A DNA stretch of 64,000 nt, from positions 38,079-102,078 of the forward strand of contig JAFGCX010000036.1 in the NCBI GenBank assembly GCA_016932415.1, in the 5' to 3' direction. Position 1 is the first letter of the stretch. Every line of letters starts with the position of its first letter. The stretch is from Candidatus Krumholzibacteriota bacterium. Its GTDB lineage: Bacteria > Krumholzibacteriota > Krumholzibacteriia > Krumholzibacteriales > Krumholzibacteriaceae. Below, one piece after another: positions 51,991-61,614 of this stretch. Below the pieces are notes generated by a model. The model was not told the origin of the DNA. It did not search any database and saw only the letters and a list, made by a program, of their open reading frames with translations. Made by a program: the position numbers and the translations under genes.

Positions 51991-54900
51991 ATGAGCAGGA
52001 AAACTGTCACAATCGACGGAAATGAAGCGACTACATATACGGCGCACAAGGTCAGCGAGGTCATCGCCATTTACCCGATCACTCCATCTTCCCCGATGGG
52101 AGAATTTTCCGACCAGTGGTCGTCGGAAGGGCAGAAGAATATCTGGGGGACAGTTCCGCAAGTAACTGAGATGCAGAGTGAGGGAGGTGCTTCCGGAGCG
52201 GTCCATGGAGCACTTCAGAGAGGGGCGTTGACGACGACTTTTACCGCATCGCAGGGACTTCTTCTCATGATCCCCAACATGTACAAGATAGCCGGCGAGT
52301 TGACTTCGACGGTCTTTCATGTCTCGGCGCGTACGCTGGCTACACACGCTCTTTCGATCTTCGGGGATCATAGCGACGTGATGGCTGCGAGGCAGACAGG
52401 GTTTGCGCTGGTATCTTCAAATTCGGTACAGGAGGCGATGGATCTCGCTCTGATATCCCAGGCCGCTACCCTTGAATCGCGCGTTCCCTTTTTGCATTTT
52501 TTCGATGGATTCCGCACCTCGCACGAAGTCCAGAAAGTGGAACTTCTCACTGAAGATGATATGAAAGCGATGATCGACGATGACCTGGTGAGAGCGCATC
52601 GCAAAAGAGCTCTTTCTCCCGATAATCCAATAATACGCGGAACGGCTCAGAACCCCGACACCTTCTTCCAGGCTCGTGAAACGATCAATAACTATTATAC
52701 CGCCTGTCCAGGGATCGTCGAAAAGTGCATGAAAAAATTCGAAAAGATCGCCGGGCGCAGGTACGAGCTGTTTCAGTACCACGGAGCTCCCGATGCTGAA
52801 AAGGTAATAGTCATGATGGGATCGGGGGCAGATACCGCCCTTGAGACGGTGGATTATCTTCTCGCTAAAGGAGAAAAGATAGGGCTTCTTATGGTGCGAC
52901 TGTACAGGCCATTCTCGGTGAGCCATTTCATCAATGCTCTTCCCGCGAGCGTGAAGACGATATGCGCTCTTGACAGGACAAAGGAACCGGGCAGTATCGG
53001 CGAACCCCTCTATGAGGATATAGTCACCGCCCTTCATGAAGATGGTGAACTCTCAGCCGGACATTTCAAAGAATTTCCTTCGGTGATCGGCGGGAGATAT
53101 GGTCTTTCTTCGAAAGAATTCACTCCCGGGATGGTCATTGGAGTATTCGATAATATGGGTCTTGAAAAACCGAAGAACCATTTTACTGTCGGCATAAATG
53201 ATGATGTGACCAACATGAGCATCGAATATGACAAGCATTTCGTCATTCAGCATCCCGGCCAGACAAGGGCGGTCTTCTTCGGCCTGGGCGCTGATGGAAC
53301 TGTGGGGGCGAACAAGAACTCGATCAAGATCATCGGTGAAGGCACGGATAATTATGCCCAGGGCTACTTCGTCTATGATTCCAAGAAGGCTGGATCGGTC
53401 ACGGTCTCCCATCTGAGATTCGGTCCGAAGCAGATCCATTCACCATACCTGATAGCAAGCGCTGATTTTGTCGCCTGCCATCAGTTCCCTTTCATGGAGA
53501 GGATTGATATTCTGAGGTGCGCCAAGGAGGGAGCCACATTCCTTCTTAACAGCCCGTATCCCGCCGAAGAGACGTGGGACAAACTGACAATCGAAGTACA
53601 GCAGGAGATGATAGACAAGAAACTCAGGTTTTTCGTGATCAACGGTTTCGAGATCGCCAAAGAGATAGGACTTGGATCGAGGATCAATACGATCATGCAG
53701 ACAGGGTTTTTCGTTCTCAGCAACATACTGCCAGAGAAAGAAGCCGTCGAGTCGATCAAACGTTTCATCAAGAAGACATACAGCGGCAAGGGAGAAAAAG
53801 TCGTCAACATGAACTATGCCTCGGTCGACAAGGCTCTGGAGAATATCCACGAGATCAAGATCCCGGAGGAAGCGACCAGCAAACTGCATATGATCCCGCC
53901 CGTCCCTGAGAATTCTCCCGATTATGTCAAGGATGTGATCGGAAAGATGATCGCCATGGATGGAAACGATATCCCGGTCAGCGCGTTTGCCTGCGACGGT
54001 TCATTCCCGACAGGAACTACGAAATACGAGAAACGAAACGTCGCCCTGGAGATACCGGTCTGGGATCCCGCGACATGCATTCAGTGTGGAAAATGCGTGC
54101 TCGCCTGTCCGCATGCGGTTATCAGAACGAAGGTATATCAGCCCGAGCTTCTTGAAAAAGCTCCTTCCGCTTTCAAATCGGTAGACGCGATAGCGAAGGA
54201 ATTCAAAGGGATGAAGTTCACTCTTCAGATAGCTCCCGAAGATTGTACGGGATGCGGCCTCTGCGTGGAGACCTGTCCCGCGAAAAACAAGGAAGAGGAA
54301 GGGAAAAAGGCGATCAATCTCGCGATGCAGCCTCCGATCAGAAGCCAGGAGATGGTGAACTGGGATTTCTTCCTGTCTCTGCCATACATCGACCGGACAA
54401 AACTCAAGATAAACGCTACAAGGACGGTACAGTTTCTCGAACCTCTCTTTGAGTTTTCGGGAGCCTGTGCTGGTTGCGGAGAAACTCCATATGTCAAGCT
54501 GATGACACAACTCTTCGGTGACAGGATGCTTGTCGGAAACGCGACAGGGTGCAGTTCGATCTATGGGGGCAATCTTCCCGCGACCCCTTACACTAAAAAC
54601 AGCGAGGGCAGGGGAGTGACCTGGAGTAATTCGCTGTTCGAGGATAACGCGGAGTTCGGTTTCGGGATGCGGCTTGCCCTTGACAAACAGAAGGAATATG
54701 CCACCGAGTTGCTCGAGCGCCTCTCTTCCCAGATAGGGGACAAGCTCGTCGACAGCATCAAAAATGCCGACATGTCGACAGAGACCGGTCTTAAGGAGCA
54801 GAGAGACAGGGTAGTGGCCCTGAGAGATAAATTGAAAGGTATCGATTCCTCTGAAGCAAAAGATCTAGACGGTCTTGCCGATGTCCTGGTAAAGAAAAGC

Positions 54901-55551
54901 GTCTGGGTCCTTGGTGGAGACGGTTGGGCTTATGATATCGGTTATGGAGGACTCGATCATGTAATGGCGCAGAAGAGAGACACGAATATTCTCGTACTCG
55001 ACACCGAGACTTATTCAAATACAGGCGGCCAGATGTCCAAAGCCACACCGATCGGCGCGATAGCGAAATTCGCGGCGGGTGGGAAGATAACTCCGAAAAA
55101 AGACCTTGGTATGATGATCATGACGTACGGGTATGTCTATGTCGCCAGGATCGCGATGGGATACAACGAAAGCCAGACTATCAAGGCTTTCCTGGAAGCC
55201 GAAGCTTACGACGGACCTTCCCTTATAATCGCCTACGCGCATTGCATCGGTCATGGAATCAATATGAGAAGAGGATTCAGCCAGCAGAAGGCTGCCGTCG
55301 AATCAGGAGCCTGGCCGTTGTTCAGATATAACCCGGCTCTTGTAGCTGAAGGCAAGAACCCGATGCAACTCGATTCAAAAGCGCCTTCGATCCCGGTTGA
55401 GGATTACATCTATAATGAGAACAGATACAGGGCGTTGAAGAACGCCCATCCCGACGTCGCCGCGGCTCTTCTGAAAGAGAATCAGGAGATCATCAACAGA
55501 AGATGGAAGTTATACGAACACTGGGCCGCGATGCCTGGATCGGGCGAATAG
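51991..55551 (+). CDS. nifJ: Pyruvate:ferredoxin (flavodoxin) oxidoreductase, single chain
   Basis: Converts pyruvate + CoA to acetyl-CoA + CO2 and reduces ferredoxin; 1186 aa, normal for the homodimeric enzyme. Order: domain I (EVIAIYPITPSSPMGE, QGLLLMIPNMYKIAGEL); domain III gamma-like (VFFGLGADGTVGANKNSIKI); EKR region; ferredoxin domain with CIQCGKCVLACPHAVI and CTGCGLCVETCPAKN; TPP domain with CAGCGETPYVK, GNATGCSSIYGGNLPATPYT and VLGGDGWAYDIGYGGLDHV, then DTETYSNTGGQMSKATP. Start ATG 51991 with GGAGG at 8 bases; the frame opening at 51952 is rejected. It supplies acetyl-CoA and low-potential electrons. GNRA-type terminator follows. Confidence 0.97.
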   Translation: MSRKTVTIDGNEATTYTAHKVSEVIAIYPITPSSPMGEFSDQWSSEGQKNIWGTVPQVTEMQSEGGASGAVHGALQRGALTTTFTASQGLLLMIPNMYKIAGELTSTVFHVSARTLATHALSIFGDHSDVMAARQTGFALVSSNSVQEAMDLALISQAATLESRVPFLHFFDGFRTSHEVQKVELLTEDDMKAMIDDDLVRAHRKRALSPDNPIIRGTAQNPDTFFQARETINNYYTACPGIVEKCMKKFEKIAGRRYELFQYHGAPDAEKVIVMMGSGADTALETVDYLLAKGEKIGLLMVRLYRPFSVSHFINALPASVKTICALDRTKEPGSIGEPLYEDIVTALHEDGELSAGHFKEFPSVIGGRYGLSSKEFTPGMVIGVFDNMGLEKPKNHFTVGINDDVTNMSIEYDKHFVIQHPGQTRAVFFGLGADGTVGANKNSIKIIGEGTDNYAQGYFVYDSKKAGSVTVSHLRFGPKQIHSPYLIASADFVACHQFPFMERIDILRCAKEGATFLLNSPYPAEETWDKLTIEVQQEMIDKKLRFFVINGFEIAKEIGLGSRINTIMQTGFFVLSNILPEKEAVESIKRFIKKTYSGKGEKVVNMNYASVDKALENIHEIKIPEEATSKLHMIPPVPENSPDYVKDVIGKMIAMDGNDIPVSAFACDGSFPTGTTKYEKRNVALEIPVWDPATCIQCGKCVLACPHAVIRTKVYQPELLEKAPSAFKSVDAIAKEFKGMKFTLQIAPEDCTGCGLCVETCPAKNKEEEGKKAINLAMQPPIRSQEMVNWDFFLSLPYIDRTKLKINATRTVQFLEPLFEFSGACAGCGETPYVKLMTQLFGDRMLVGNATGCSSIYGGNLPATPYTKNSEGRGVTWSNSLFEDNAEFGFGMRLALDKQKEYATELLERLSSQIGDKLVDSIKNADMSTETGLKEQRDRVVALRDKLKGIDSSEAKDLDGLADVLVKKSVWVLGGDGWAYDIGYGGLDHVMAQKRDTNILVLDTETYSNTGGQMSKATPIGAIAKFAAGGKITPKKDLGMMIMTYGYVYVARIAMGYNESQTIKAFLEAEAYDGPSLIIAYAHCIGHGINMRRGFSQQKAAVESGAWPLFRYNPALVAEGKNPMQLDSKAPSIPVEDYIYNENRYRALKNAHPDVAAALLKENQEIINRRWKLYEHWAAMPGSGE

Positions 55552-55580
55552 ACACTTTTGACAGCGGCGTTGATAAAGAA

Positions 55581-55610
55581 AGGGCCAGGCAGCAATGCCT
55601 GGCCCTTTTT
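55581..55610. terminator. Terminator between convergent PFOR and CitF-like genes
   Basis: Perfect 11-bp stem AGGGCCAGGCA/TGCCTGGCCCT (55581-55591 with 55596-55606), GCAA tetraloop, T-run after it and A-run before it, so it can work on both strands. Confidence 0.92.
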
Positions 55611-55628
55611 AATCGGGTGGTAACTCTG

Positions 55629-57230
55629 CTAGACTGTCTTGAAGATCGTGTCGAGAATAGTACCGTCTCTCCACTCGACCACCTCGACAGGAGTATCGGT
55701 CGCTTCAGGCTTAGGGGGCGTCGGCCCGATCTCCGCCGCGGCTTTCAGCGAGAGATCGTGAAGTTCCTCTATACTCACCAGCTTGAGGTCCCTGGAAGAT
55801 GCTTCTTTTTTTAATCTGTCTAAATATTTAGACCCGCTGCGGGGATTTATTGCGATATATTCTTCCGTGACTGCTACGTCGATGACTTCGCCGGGGATCG
55901 ATACCGTATATACTTCATCGACGATACGCGCGAATCCTTTTCCAGACTCCTTCTTCCCGGTGGCAAGGGGGAGAAACATTATCGTCAATTCCGATCCGGC
56001 CGCCACACCCTGCGCGCCGCCGATCCCGCCTATGATTCGGCCTCCAGCGCATATACTGTTGACATTGAACGAGGTGTCCATCTCAAGAGTCGACAGCACT
56101 GAAACATCAAGCATATTGACGGCGTTCTCCTTGTTAGCCATGTCGTCATATTCCCCCGTAGATATCTCATAATGGTTGTGATCGTACAACATCGACTTTA
56201 TGACCTTTTCAGAGGGTTCGAAGCACTGTCCGTGGAGCAGATTTTCGATCACTCCAGCCTGGAGCATCTCGACATGGAGGGATGTACAGCCACCGATCGC
56301 GAACCCGGCTTTTATATCGCGGTTTTTGAGGATCTTGTATATCTCGTCAAGAACGATCAGACCAGCCCCGGAACCGACCTGGAAATTGAATCCGTCAAAG
56401 ATCGTGCCTGCCGCCTGCATCACGTTAAGCACCTGCGACGCGATCTGCGAGTTGAACCTGTTAGCCCGGATCTTTTCGATATCGAGTGTGCCTGAACCGA
56501 CTCCCGAACTGTCGCCAGGATTATCGACCTTTACGACATGATCGACGTCGATCATCGACAGGGATCGCGGGAAGAGGTAATTTTCTGTGATCTCTCCGGC
56601 AAGCAGGCAGACGTTTTCAGCCCAGAGGGTATCGGCGAGAAAGAGGCCGAGCGGACCTACCCACGAAGCTGGATCGCCCATAAGGCCATTGGCATTCCCC
56701 CATTTATCAGCGATCGGCACGGGGCCGAAGGCTACCTTTACCCTGACTTCCCCGGTGTGGAATCTCCTTACCCTGTTGCCGTGCCCGTAGCCGGTGACGA
56801 TCCAGGGAAGAAAATCCCCCCGCATGAGATACTCTCCCATCGCGCGATAGCAGCTGCCCGTTATACCCGCCAGCGTCCCGTCGGCGATAGCTTCGGGGAG
56901 CCAAGGGACACAGTTATCGAAAAAAGCGTTTCCCAGCAGATAGACTCCTTTTTTCCCCTTTTCCCTGAGTTTTTCAACGATCATTTTCAGGCCATGATCG
57001 CCAAGCCTGTAATAATGGGGATAAGAGATCCAGTCGCCGTTATCGATCAGGTCTACTACATCATCGAGTGTCGTTACCTTGCTCTGCCCGTCGCGCATTC
57101 TGGCATTTCCAGGCCTGCCCGCCAGGGGATCGTTATAACCAGGATCGTAGGCTTCCTTATAAGCCTTTTTCGCAACACCATTTACTTCGACAGGGACTTT
57201 TCTGCCTATCGCGTTTGTAACGAACTCCAT
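55629..57230 (-). CDS. Citrate lyase alpha subunit-like CoA transferase (CitF family)
   Basis: CoA transferase family II protein of 533 aa. N terminus MEFVTNAIGRKVP matches CitF openings (xNAxGRxIP). The mid-region VDHVVKVDNPGDSSGVGSGT parallels VDYVVVVDxxGDPxxIxSG. FNFQVGSGAGLIVL, KAGFAIGGCTSLHVEML, STLEMDTSFNVNSI, and the C-terminal TPVEVVEWRDGTILDTI match CitF order. CitF transfers CoA from acetyl-CoA/acetyl-ACP to citrate. No citE, citD, citC or citG is nearby, so it may act alone as an acyl-CoA:carboxylate CoA transferase. ATG 57230 follows GGAGGTTGTG; GTG 57233 is possible. Placed between PFOR and acetyl-CoA synthetase. Confidence 0.78.
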   Translation of the reverse strand: MEFVTNAIGRKVPVEVNGVAKKAYKEAYDPGYNDPLAGRPGNARMRDGQSKVTTLDDVVDLIDNGDWISYPHYYRLGDHGLKMIVEKLREKGKKGVYLLGNAFFDNCVPWLPEAIADGTLAGITGSCYRAMGEYLMRGDFLPWIVTGYGHGNRVRRFHTGEVRVKVAFGPVPIADKWGNANGLMGDPASWVGPLGLFLADTLWAENVCLLAGEITENYLFPRSLSMIDVDHVVKVDNPGDSSGVGSGTLDIEKIRANRFNSQIASQVLNVMQAAGTIFDGFNFQVGSGAGLIVLDEIYKILKNRDIKAGFAIGGCTSLHVEMLQAGVIENLLHGQCFEPSEKVIKSMLYDHNHYEISTGEYDDMANKENAVNMLDVSVLSTLEMDTSFNVNSICAGGRIIGGIGGAQGVAAGSELTIMFLPLATGKKESGKGFARIVDEVYTVSIPGEVIDVAVTEEYIAINPRSGSKYLDRLKKEASSRDLKLVSIEELHDLSLKAAAEIGPTPPKPEATDTPVEVVEWRDGTILDTIFKTV

Positions 57231-57495
57231 CACAACCTCCGGAAGAAAGACTGTTCATACCAGATACAGGATGACTGGACATTACTATAGGTAAGATTTT
57301 TTTGGCCTGATGTCAAGAGTCGTTCAACCCGATCGCGGAAGATGAAAAAAGAAACTTGCATCCGAACCGGTCCCACTATTATTTACTGTTGACATGATCG
57401 GTCCATAAAGGTATCATGCGAAGCCCGGATTGAGATTTAAACAGCTGAATGAAAGAATCTCACACTTAAAACAGAGAACCTATGGGAGGTTGCAG
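57231..57495. other. Divergent regulatory region between the CitF-like gene and acs
   Basis: 265 bases. A strong promoter faces acs (57389-57417). Facing the CitF-like gene, a TTGACA and TATAGT are present, but 21 bases apart. A leader of about 72 bases precedes the acs ATG. No coding frame. Confidence 0.55.
57389..57417 (+). promoter_or_regulatory. Promoter of acetyl-CoA synthetase
   Basis: Perfect TTGACA (57389-57394), ideal 17-base spacer, TATCAT (57412-57417; 5 of 6). Confidence 0.75.
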
Positions 57496-59460
57496 ATGGC
57501 AGATGAGAAAAAGACGATAACTTCGATGCTTGACGAGAAAAGGCAGTTTAAGCCGTCGGCGGAGTTCGTCGAGAAGGCTCATATAAAGAGCCTGGATGAA
57601 TATAAAGCTCTTGCAAAGAAAGCTACTGATGATTTCGAAGGTTTCTGGGCCGAGCAGGCCAGGGAATATGTCCACTGGTTCAAGGAATGGGACTCAGTCC
57701 TTGAGTGGGATCCTCCAAAAGCCAAATGGTTCAGCGGCGGAAAGACCAATATCGCATATAACTGTCTCGATAAACACCTTGAAGATGGACGTGCTGACAA
57801 GACAGCGATCATCTGGGAAGGCGAACCTGAAGGCGATTCCAAAAAATTCACCTACAGGGAACTTCACGCAGAAGTATGCAAGTTCGCCAACGTACTTAAG
57901 AAATATGGCATTAAAAAAGGCGACAGGGTCACCCTTTACATGCCGATGGTTCCCGAGCTCGCGATAGCGATGCTCGCGTGCGTACGGATCGGTGCCATTC
58001 ACAGCATAGTCTTCGGCGGTTTCAGCGCCAATTCGATCATGGACCGTAACGTCGATGCCGAATCGAAACTCCTCGTTACCGCGGACGGGTCATTCAGAAG
58101 CGGTAAGGTCATTCCTCTGAAGGTCAATGTTGATGAGGCTCTCAAGGGATCCCCCTCGGTAAAGAACGTCATAGTCCTGAACAGGACGAACTCCGAAGTC
58201 AATATGGTCGAAGGACGCGATACCTGGTGGCATGACGAGATGGCCGATGTAAGCGCTGAATGCCCCTGGGAAGAAATGGATTCAGAAGACGTCTCCTTCA
58301 TCCTTTACACAAGCGGCACGACGGGAAAACCCAAGGGCGTCGTCCACACCACAGGTGGATACCTGCTCTATACATCAATGACTACAAAGTTGGTCTTCGA
58401 TATCAAGGATGATGATATTTACTGGTGTACTGCCGATATCGGATGGATCACCGGGCATTCGTATATTGTTTACGGTCCGTTGAATCTCGGCGCCACGACT
58501 CTTATGTTCGAAGGCGTCCCGAGCTATCCGAATCCGGACCGTTTCTGGGAGATCGTTGAGAAATACAAGGTCAACATCTTCTATACCGCTCCGACCGCGA
58601 TCAGGGCGATCGCCCGTTCCGGCGACGATTGGGTGACAAAGCATGATATGTCAAGCCTCAGGCTTCTCGGTACTGTCGGCGAACCGATCAACCCGGAAGC
58701 ATGGATGTGGTATTACAACATAGTTGGCGGCGGAAGATGCCCGATCGTCGACACATGGTGGCAGACAGAGACCGGCGGGATACTTATTACCCCGCTCCCG
58801 GGAGCGTTCCCGATCAAACCCGGTTCAGCCACGAGGCCTTTCCCCGGTATCTTCCCGCAGGTCGTCAGGGAGGACGGTTCTCCTGCTGATGTCAACGAAG
58901 GCGGATACCTCACCATTCAGAAACCCTGGCCTTCAATGCTCAGGACGATCTGGGGCGATGACCAGAGATTCAAGGATGTCTACTTCAGCCGCTTCAAGGA
59001 CGTCTATTTCACCGGCGACGGAGCACGACAGGATGAGGATGGATATTTCTGGATCATGGGACGTGTTGATGATGTAATAAATGTCTCCGGCCACAGGATC
59101 GGGACTATGGAAGTAGAGAGCGCCCTTGTAAGCCATGACACCGTAGCCGAGGCTGCCGTAGTACCTATGCCTCACGAGATCAAGGGACAGGGACTGTACG
59201 CTTTCGTTACTCTTCAGGCCGGTGTAGAAAAGACAGAAGAGCTCAAGAAGGTACTCAGAGCGCATGTCGGTGAAGAGATCGGCCCGATCGCGAAACCGGA
59301 CGTGATCCAGTTCGCGGACGCGCTTCCGAAAACGAGAAGCGGAAAGATCATGCGGCGTATCCTGAAGATCATTGCCACCGGCAGTGATGATATCGGTGAT
59401 ACGACTACGCTTGCAGATCCGCTCGTGGTTCAGCATCTGCTCGAAGAGCGTCCCAAATAA
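57496..59460 (+). CDS. acs: Acetyl-CoA synthetase (AMP-forming)
   Basis: Activates acetate to acetyl-CoA through acetyl-AMP; 654 aa, standard length. ACAS_N domain, then P-loop [19 protein letters not shown] (about 275-293), [33 protein letters not shown] (hinge Asp region, about 500-519), [20 protein letters not shown] and the acetylation-site loop [14 protein letters not shown] with Lys near residue 617. ATG 57496 follows GGGAGGTTGC; the open frame from 57430 adds 22 non-conserved residues. It has a strong promoter and terminator of its own, and lies opposite the CitF-like gene. Confidence 0.97.
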   Translation: MADEKKTITSMLDEKRQFKPSAEFVEKAHIKSLDEYKALAKKATDDFEGFWAEQAREYVHWFKEWDSVLEWDPPKAKWFSGGKTNIAYNCLDKHLEDGRADKTAIIWEGEPEGDSKKFTYRELHAEVCKFANVLKKYGIKKGDRVTLYMPMVPELAIAMLACVRIGAIHSIVFGGFSANSIMDRNVDAESKLLVTADGSFRSGKVIPLKVNVDEALKGSPSVKNVIVLNRTNSEVNMVEGRDTWWHDEMADVSAECPWEEMDSEDVSFILYTSGTTGKPKGVVHTTGGYLLYTSMTTKLVFDIKDDDIYWCTADIGWITGHSYIVYGPLNLGATTLMFEGVPSYPNPDRFWEIVEKYKVNIFYTAPTAIRAIARSGDDWVTKHDMSSLRLLGTVGEPINPEAWMWYYNIVGGGRCPIVDTWWQTETGGILITPLPGAFPIKPGSATRPFPGIFPQVVREDGSPADVNEGGYLTIQKPWPSMLRTIWGDDQRFKDVYFSRFKDVYFTGDGARQDEDGYFWIMGRVDDVINVSGHRIGTMEVESALVSHDTVAEAAVVPMPHEIKGQGLYAFVTLQAGVEKTEELKKVLRAHVGEEIGPIAKPDVIQFADALPKTRSGKIMRRILKIIATGSDDIGDTTTLADPLVVQHLLEERPK

Positions 59461-59484
59461 CAGGACGTTTTATTGGTAGTGACA

Positions 59485-59518
59485 GGGGTGGAAATCTCGA
59501 TTTCCACCCCTTTTTTTT
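59485..59518 (+). terminator. Rho-independent terminator after acs
   Basis: Perfect 11-bp stem GGGGTGGAAAT/ATTTCCACCCC (59485-59495 with 59500-59510), CTCG loop, eight T. Confidence 0.95.
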
Positions 59519-59615
59519 AAAGGTAAGGGGAATCTGGCCGATAATCTGATTATATAAAGTCGATATCGGTGTCTGTTATTTGATCTGGTTTGACAGATCG
59601 GTCGGGAGACAGAGT

Positions 59616-60023
59616 ATGTTCAGGATAGAAAGAGAGAAATACGGGTACAGGTTGACACTCGGAGGAAATATAAAAGGTGAAGAAATGAACCGGTGGCTGG
59701 AGGAATCAAAAAAGATCCTCGAAACGGCCAAACCCGGATTCGGTGTTTTTGTAGATATGAGGACTCTTGAACCATTGCCTGAAGAGTCGCAGAGAATAAT
59801 AGAAACGGGGCAGAAATACTACAAAAAGAAGGGGATGGTCCGATCTGTCGTGATACTCAGCAGCGATCTTCTAACCATGCAGTTCATACGACTGGCGCAG
59901 CAATCAGGAATATACAAATGGGAGAGGTATATAAACGCCGACCATGTCCCGGATTGGGAAAAAGTCGGTGAGAAATGGATCACCGAAGGCTCCTATCATG
60001 AGGTTGTGGAAGAAAGCCGGTAG
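59616..60023 (+). CDS. Small STAS/SpoIIAA-like protein of unknown function
   Basis: The 135-aa soluble protein has a predicted alternating beta-alpha pattern. It begins MFRIEREKYGYRLTLGGNI. GFGVFVDMRTLEPLPEESQR (about 45-64) is the typical STAS core strand and Asp/helix turn, then VVILSSDLLTMQFIRLAQQ, and a C-terminal NADHVPDWEKVGEKWI resembling SpoIIAA-like proteins. No Ser phosphorylation site can be assigned. ATG 59616 follows CGGGAGACAG; the frame from 59580 is less likely. No functional link with the neighbours is visible. Confidence 0.65.
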   Translation: MFRIEREKYGYRLTLGGNIKGEEMNRWLEESKKILETAKPGFGVFVDMRTLEPLPEESQRIIETGQKYYKKKGMVRSVVILSSDLLTMQFIRLAQQSGIYKWERYINADHVPDWEKVGEKWITEGSYHEVVEESR

Positions 60024-60207
60024 CATCCTGCCCACAGGCACTGATAAAATAATCCAAATCAGGATAATCCGAGGTATCAGCGGGCGTTTCCCCATAAATA
60101 GCAAGATAAATCCCTCATGTCATCAGGATGCATTGACAATAACCCCTGATTAATTTAAGTTATAACCTGATTATTGTCGATCATTGGCGATTTAGAAAGG
60201 TAGCCGG
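60024..60207. other. Intergenic region before the hexosamine gene pair
   Basis: 184 bases, A/T-rich towards the 3' end. TTGACA (60133-60138) lacks a well-placed -10 box. No RNA gene or coding frame seen. Confidence 0.4.
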
Positions 60208-61614
60208 GTGTACAGATCCGACTCATTGATGGTAAGTGTCTCGGGCGTAAGGGGTATCCTTGGAGAGGGGATGAATCCCGAAGTCGCCGCAAGGTTTACC
60301 GCCGCGTACGCCAACTGGCTCAAGGGAAACCTCATTGTCGTAGGAAGGGATACGAGAGCTTCAGGGCCTTCTATCGCCTCAGCGGTATTTTCTGTCCTGC
60401 GCTTCAAGGGGATAGACGTAGTCGATATCGGCATAGCATCGACTCCCACGGTAGAAATAATGGTAGAAGAGCTTGGAGCGGATGGCGGGATCATAATAAC
60501 GGCCAGCCATAACAACGAAAAGTGGAATGCTCTGAAGTTCCTCGACGGTAAAGGAGAATTTATCGATCAGGCGGCGGTCGATCTGATAAGAGGGGAAGTC
60601 GATTCGAAATCGATTCTTTACGGACCGCCGGACAGATCTGGAAGCTACAGTGTAGTCGATAATGCTGATAATATTCATATTGACAGGATCGCGGCTCTTG
60701 GTTGCATAGATCCGGAAAAGATAGCCGAAAAAAGGTTCCGCGTGGCGATCGATTGCGTAAACGGTGCGGGAAGCAGGATCATCCCCTCCCTTCTCGACAG
60801 GCTCGGAGTGGAATTCGAGGCGTTAAACACGGAGATCGATAAGCCGTTCCCCCATGATCCGGAACCGAGGCCGGCGAATCTTGGGGATCTTTCAGATGCC
60901 GTCATCCGGGGAAAGGCAGATCTGGGTTTCGCGTGCGATCCCGACGCTGACAGGCTTGTCCTTGTCGATGAGGACGGGATCGTTCTCAGTGAGGAGCTGA
61001 CACTTTCTCTTGCCGCTGATTTTATTCTTGGGAAAGAGAAGGGACCCGTCGCGGCAAACCTTTCCACGACGCGCCTGATAGAGGATATCGCTCGCAGGCA
61101 TGATGCCGCCACCCTCAGATCGAAAGTGGGAGAAGCGAATGTGATCGCGGTGATGAAGGAGTCAGGGGCAGTCATAGGGGGAGAAGGTAACGGAGGCGTC
61201 ATATATCCATTGATGCATTATGGAAGAGACGCGATGACCGGTATCGCTCTGATACTCCAGCTGCTTGCCGAGGAGGATCTGAGCCTGAAGGACAAGGTCG
61301 CCGCATTTCCACCGTACTACATAATGAAGGAAAAATTTTCGTTCGAGGGAGATCTCGAAATGGTCATCGATGAGCTGGAAAATAAATTCGACGGCGAATC
61401 CAACTTTCTCGATGGTATAAGAATTGATATGAAAGCGGGGTGGATTCACCTGAGAAGATCGAATACGGAACCGGTAGTGCGGATAATAGCAGAGGCAGGG
61501 AGTCCGGAAGAGGCTGAATCGATGATTAATAAAGCGGGGGATATCCTGGGGGCCCGGAGCCATCCGTCCCGTTATAATGATAAAGGGGACCAGATAAGGG
61601 ACAAGGAGATATAA
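60208..61614 (+). CDS. glmM: Phosphoglucosamine mutase / phosphohexomutase
   Basis: Alpha-D-phosphohexomutase of 468 aa. SVSGVRGILGEGMNPEVA (about 10-27), phosphoserine loop IIITASHNNEKWNALKF (Ser about 102), metal loop FACDPDADRLVLVDEDG (about 247-263), sugar loop IGGEGNGGVIYPLMHYGRDA, and phosphate loop RRSNTEPVVRIIAEA. The direct 1-base overlap with glmS supports the glucosamine-6-P to glucosamine-1-P role for UDP-GlcNAc; a phosphomannomutase/phosphoglucomutase activity cannot be excluded. GTG at 60208 has AAAGG upstream; ATG 60229 is an alternative. Confidence 0.87.
   Translation: MYRSDSLMVSVSGVRGILGEGMNPEVAARFTAAYANWLKGNLIVVGRDTRASGPSIASAVFSVLRFKGIDVVDIGIASTPTVEIMVEELGADGGIIITASHNNEKWNALKFLDGKGEFIDQAAVDLIRGEVDSKSILYGPPDRSGSYSVVDNADNIHIDRIAALGCIDPEKIAEKRFRVAIDCVNGAGSRIIPSLLDRLGVEFEALNTEIDKPFPHDPEPRPANLGDLSDAVIRGKADLGFACDPDADRLVLVDEDGIVLSEELTLSLAADFILGKEKGPVAANLSTTRLIEDIARRHDAATLRSKVGEANVIAVMKESGAVIGGEGNGGVIYPLMHYGRDAMTGIALILQLLAEEDLSLKDKVAAFPPYYIMKEKFSFEGDLEMVIDELENKFDGESNFLDGIRIDMKAGWIHLRRSNTEPVVRIIAEAGSPEEAESMINKAGDILGARSHPSRYNDKGDQIRDKEI

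Noticed and set aside
52417..53037. 206-aa minus-strand open frame inside the PFOR gene
   Set aside because: Antisense to a conserved enzyme; no motif or start signal.
57231..57330. TTGACA and TATAGT facing the CitF-like gene
   Set aside because: The spacer is 21 bases, too long for a normal sigma70 promoter, so not listed as a promoter.
58960..59030. Apparent internal duplication RFKDVYF twice in Acs
   Set aside because: The spacing matches the normal Acs family pattern (R..xxYFSxFKxxYFxGDGA), so it is family sequence, not a recent duplication.
60133..60165. TTGACA with TATAAC upstream of glmM
   Set aside because: Spacer of about 22 bases; not a credible promoter.
61500..61614. glmS ribozyme upstream of glmS
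   Set aside because: glmM coding sequence overlaps the glmS start, leaving no room, and no ribozyme core was seen.
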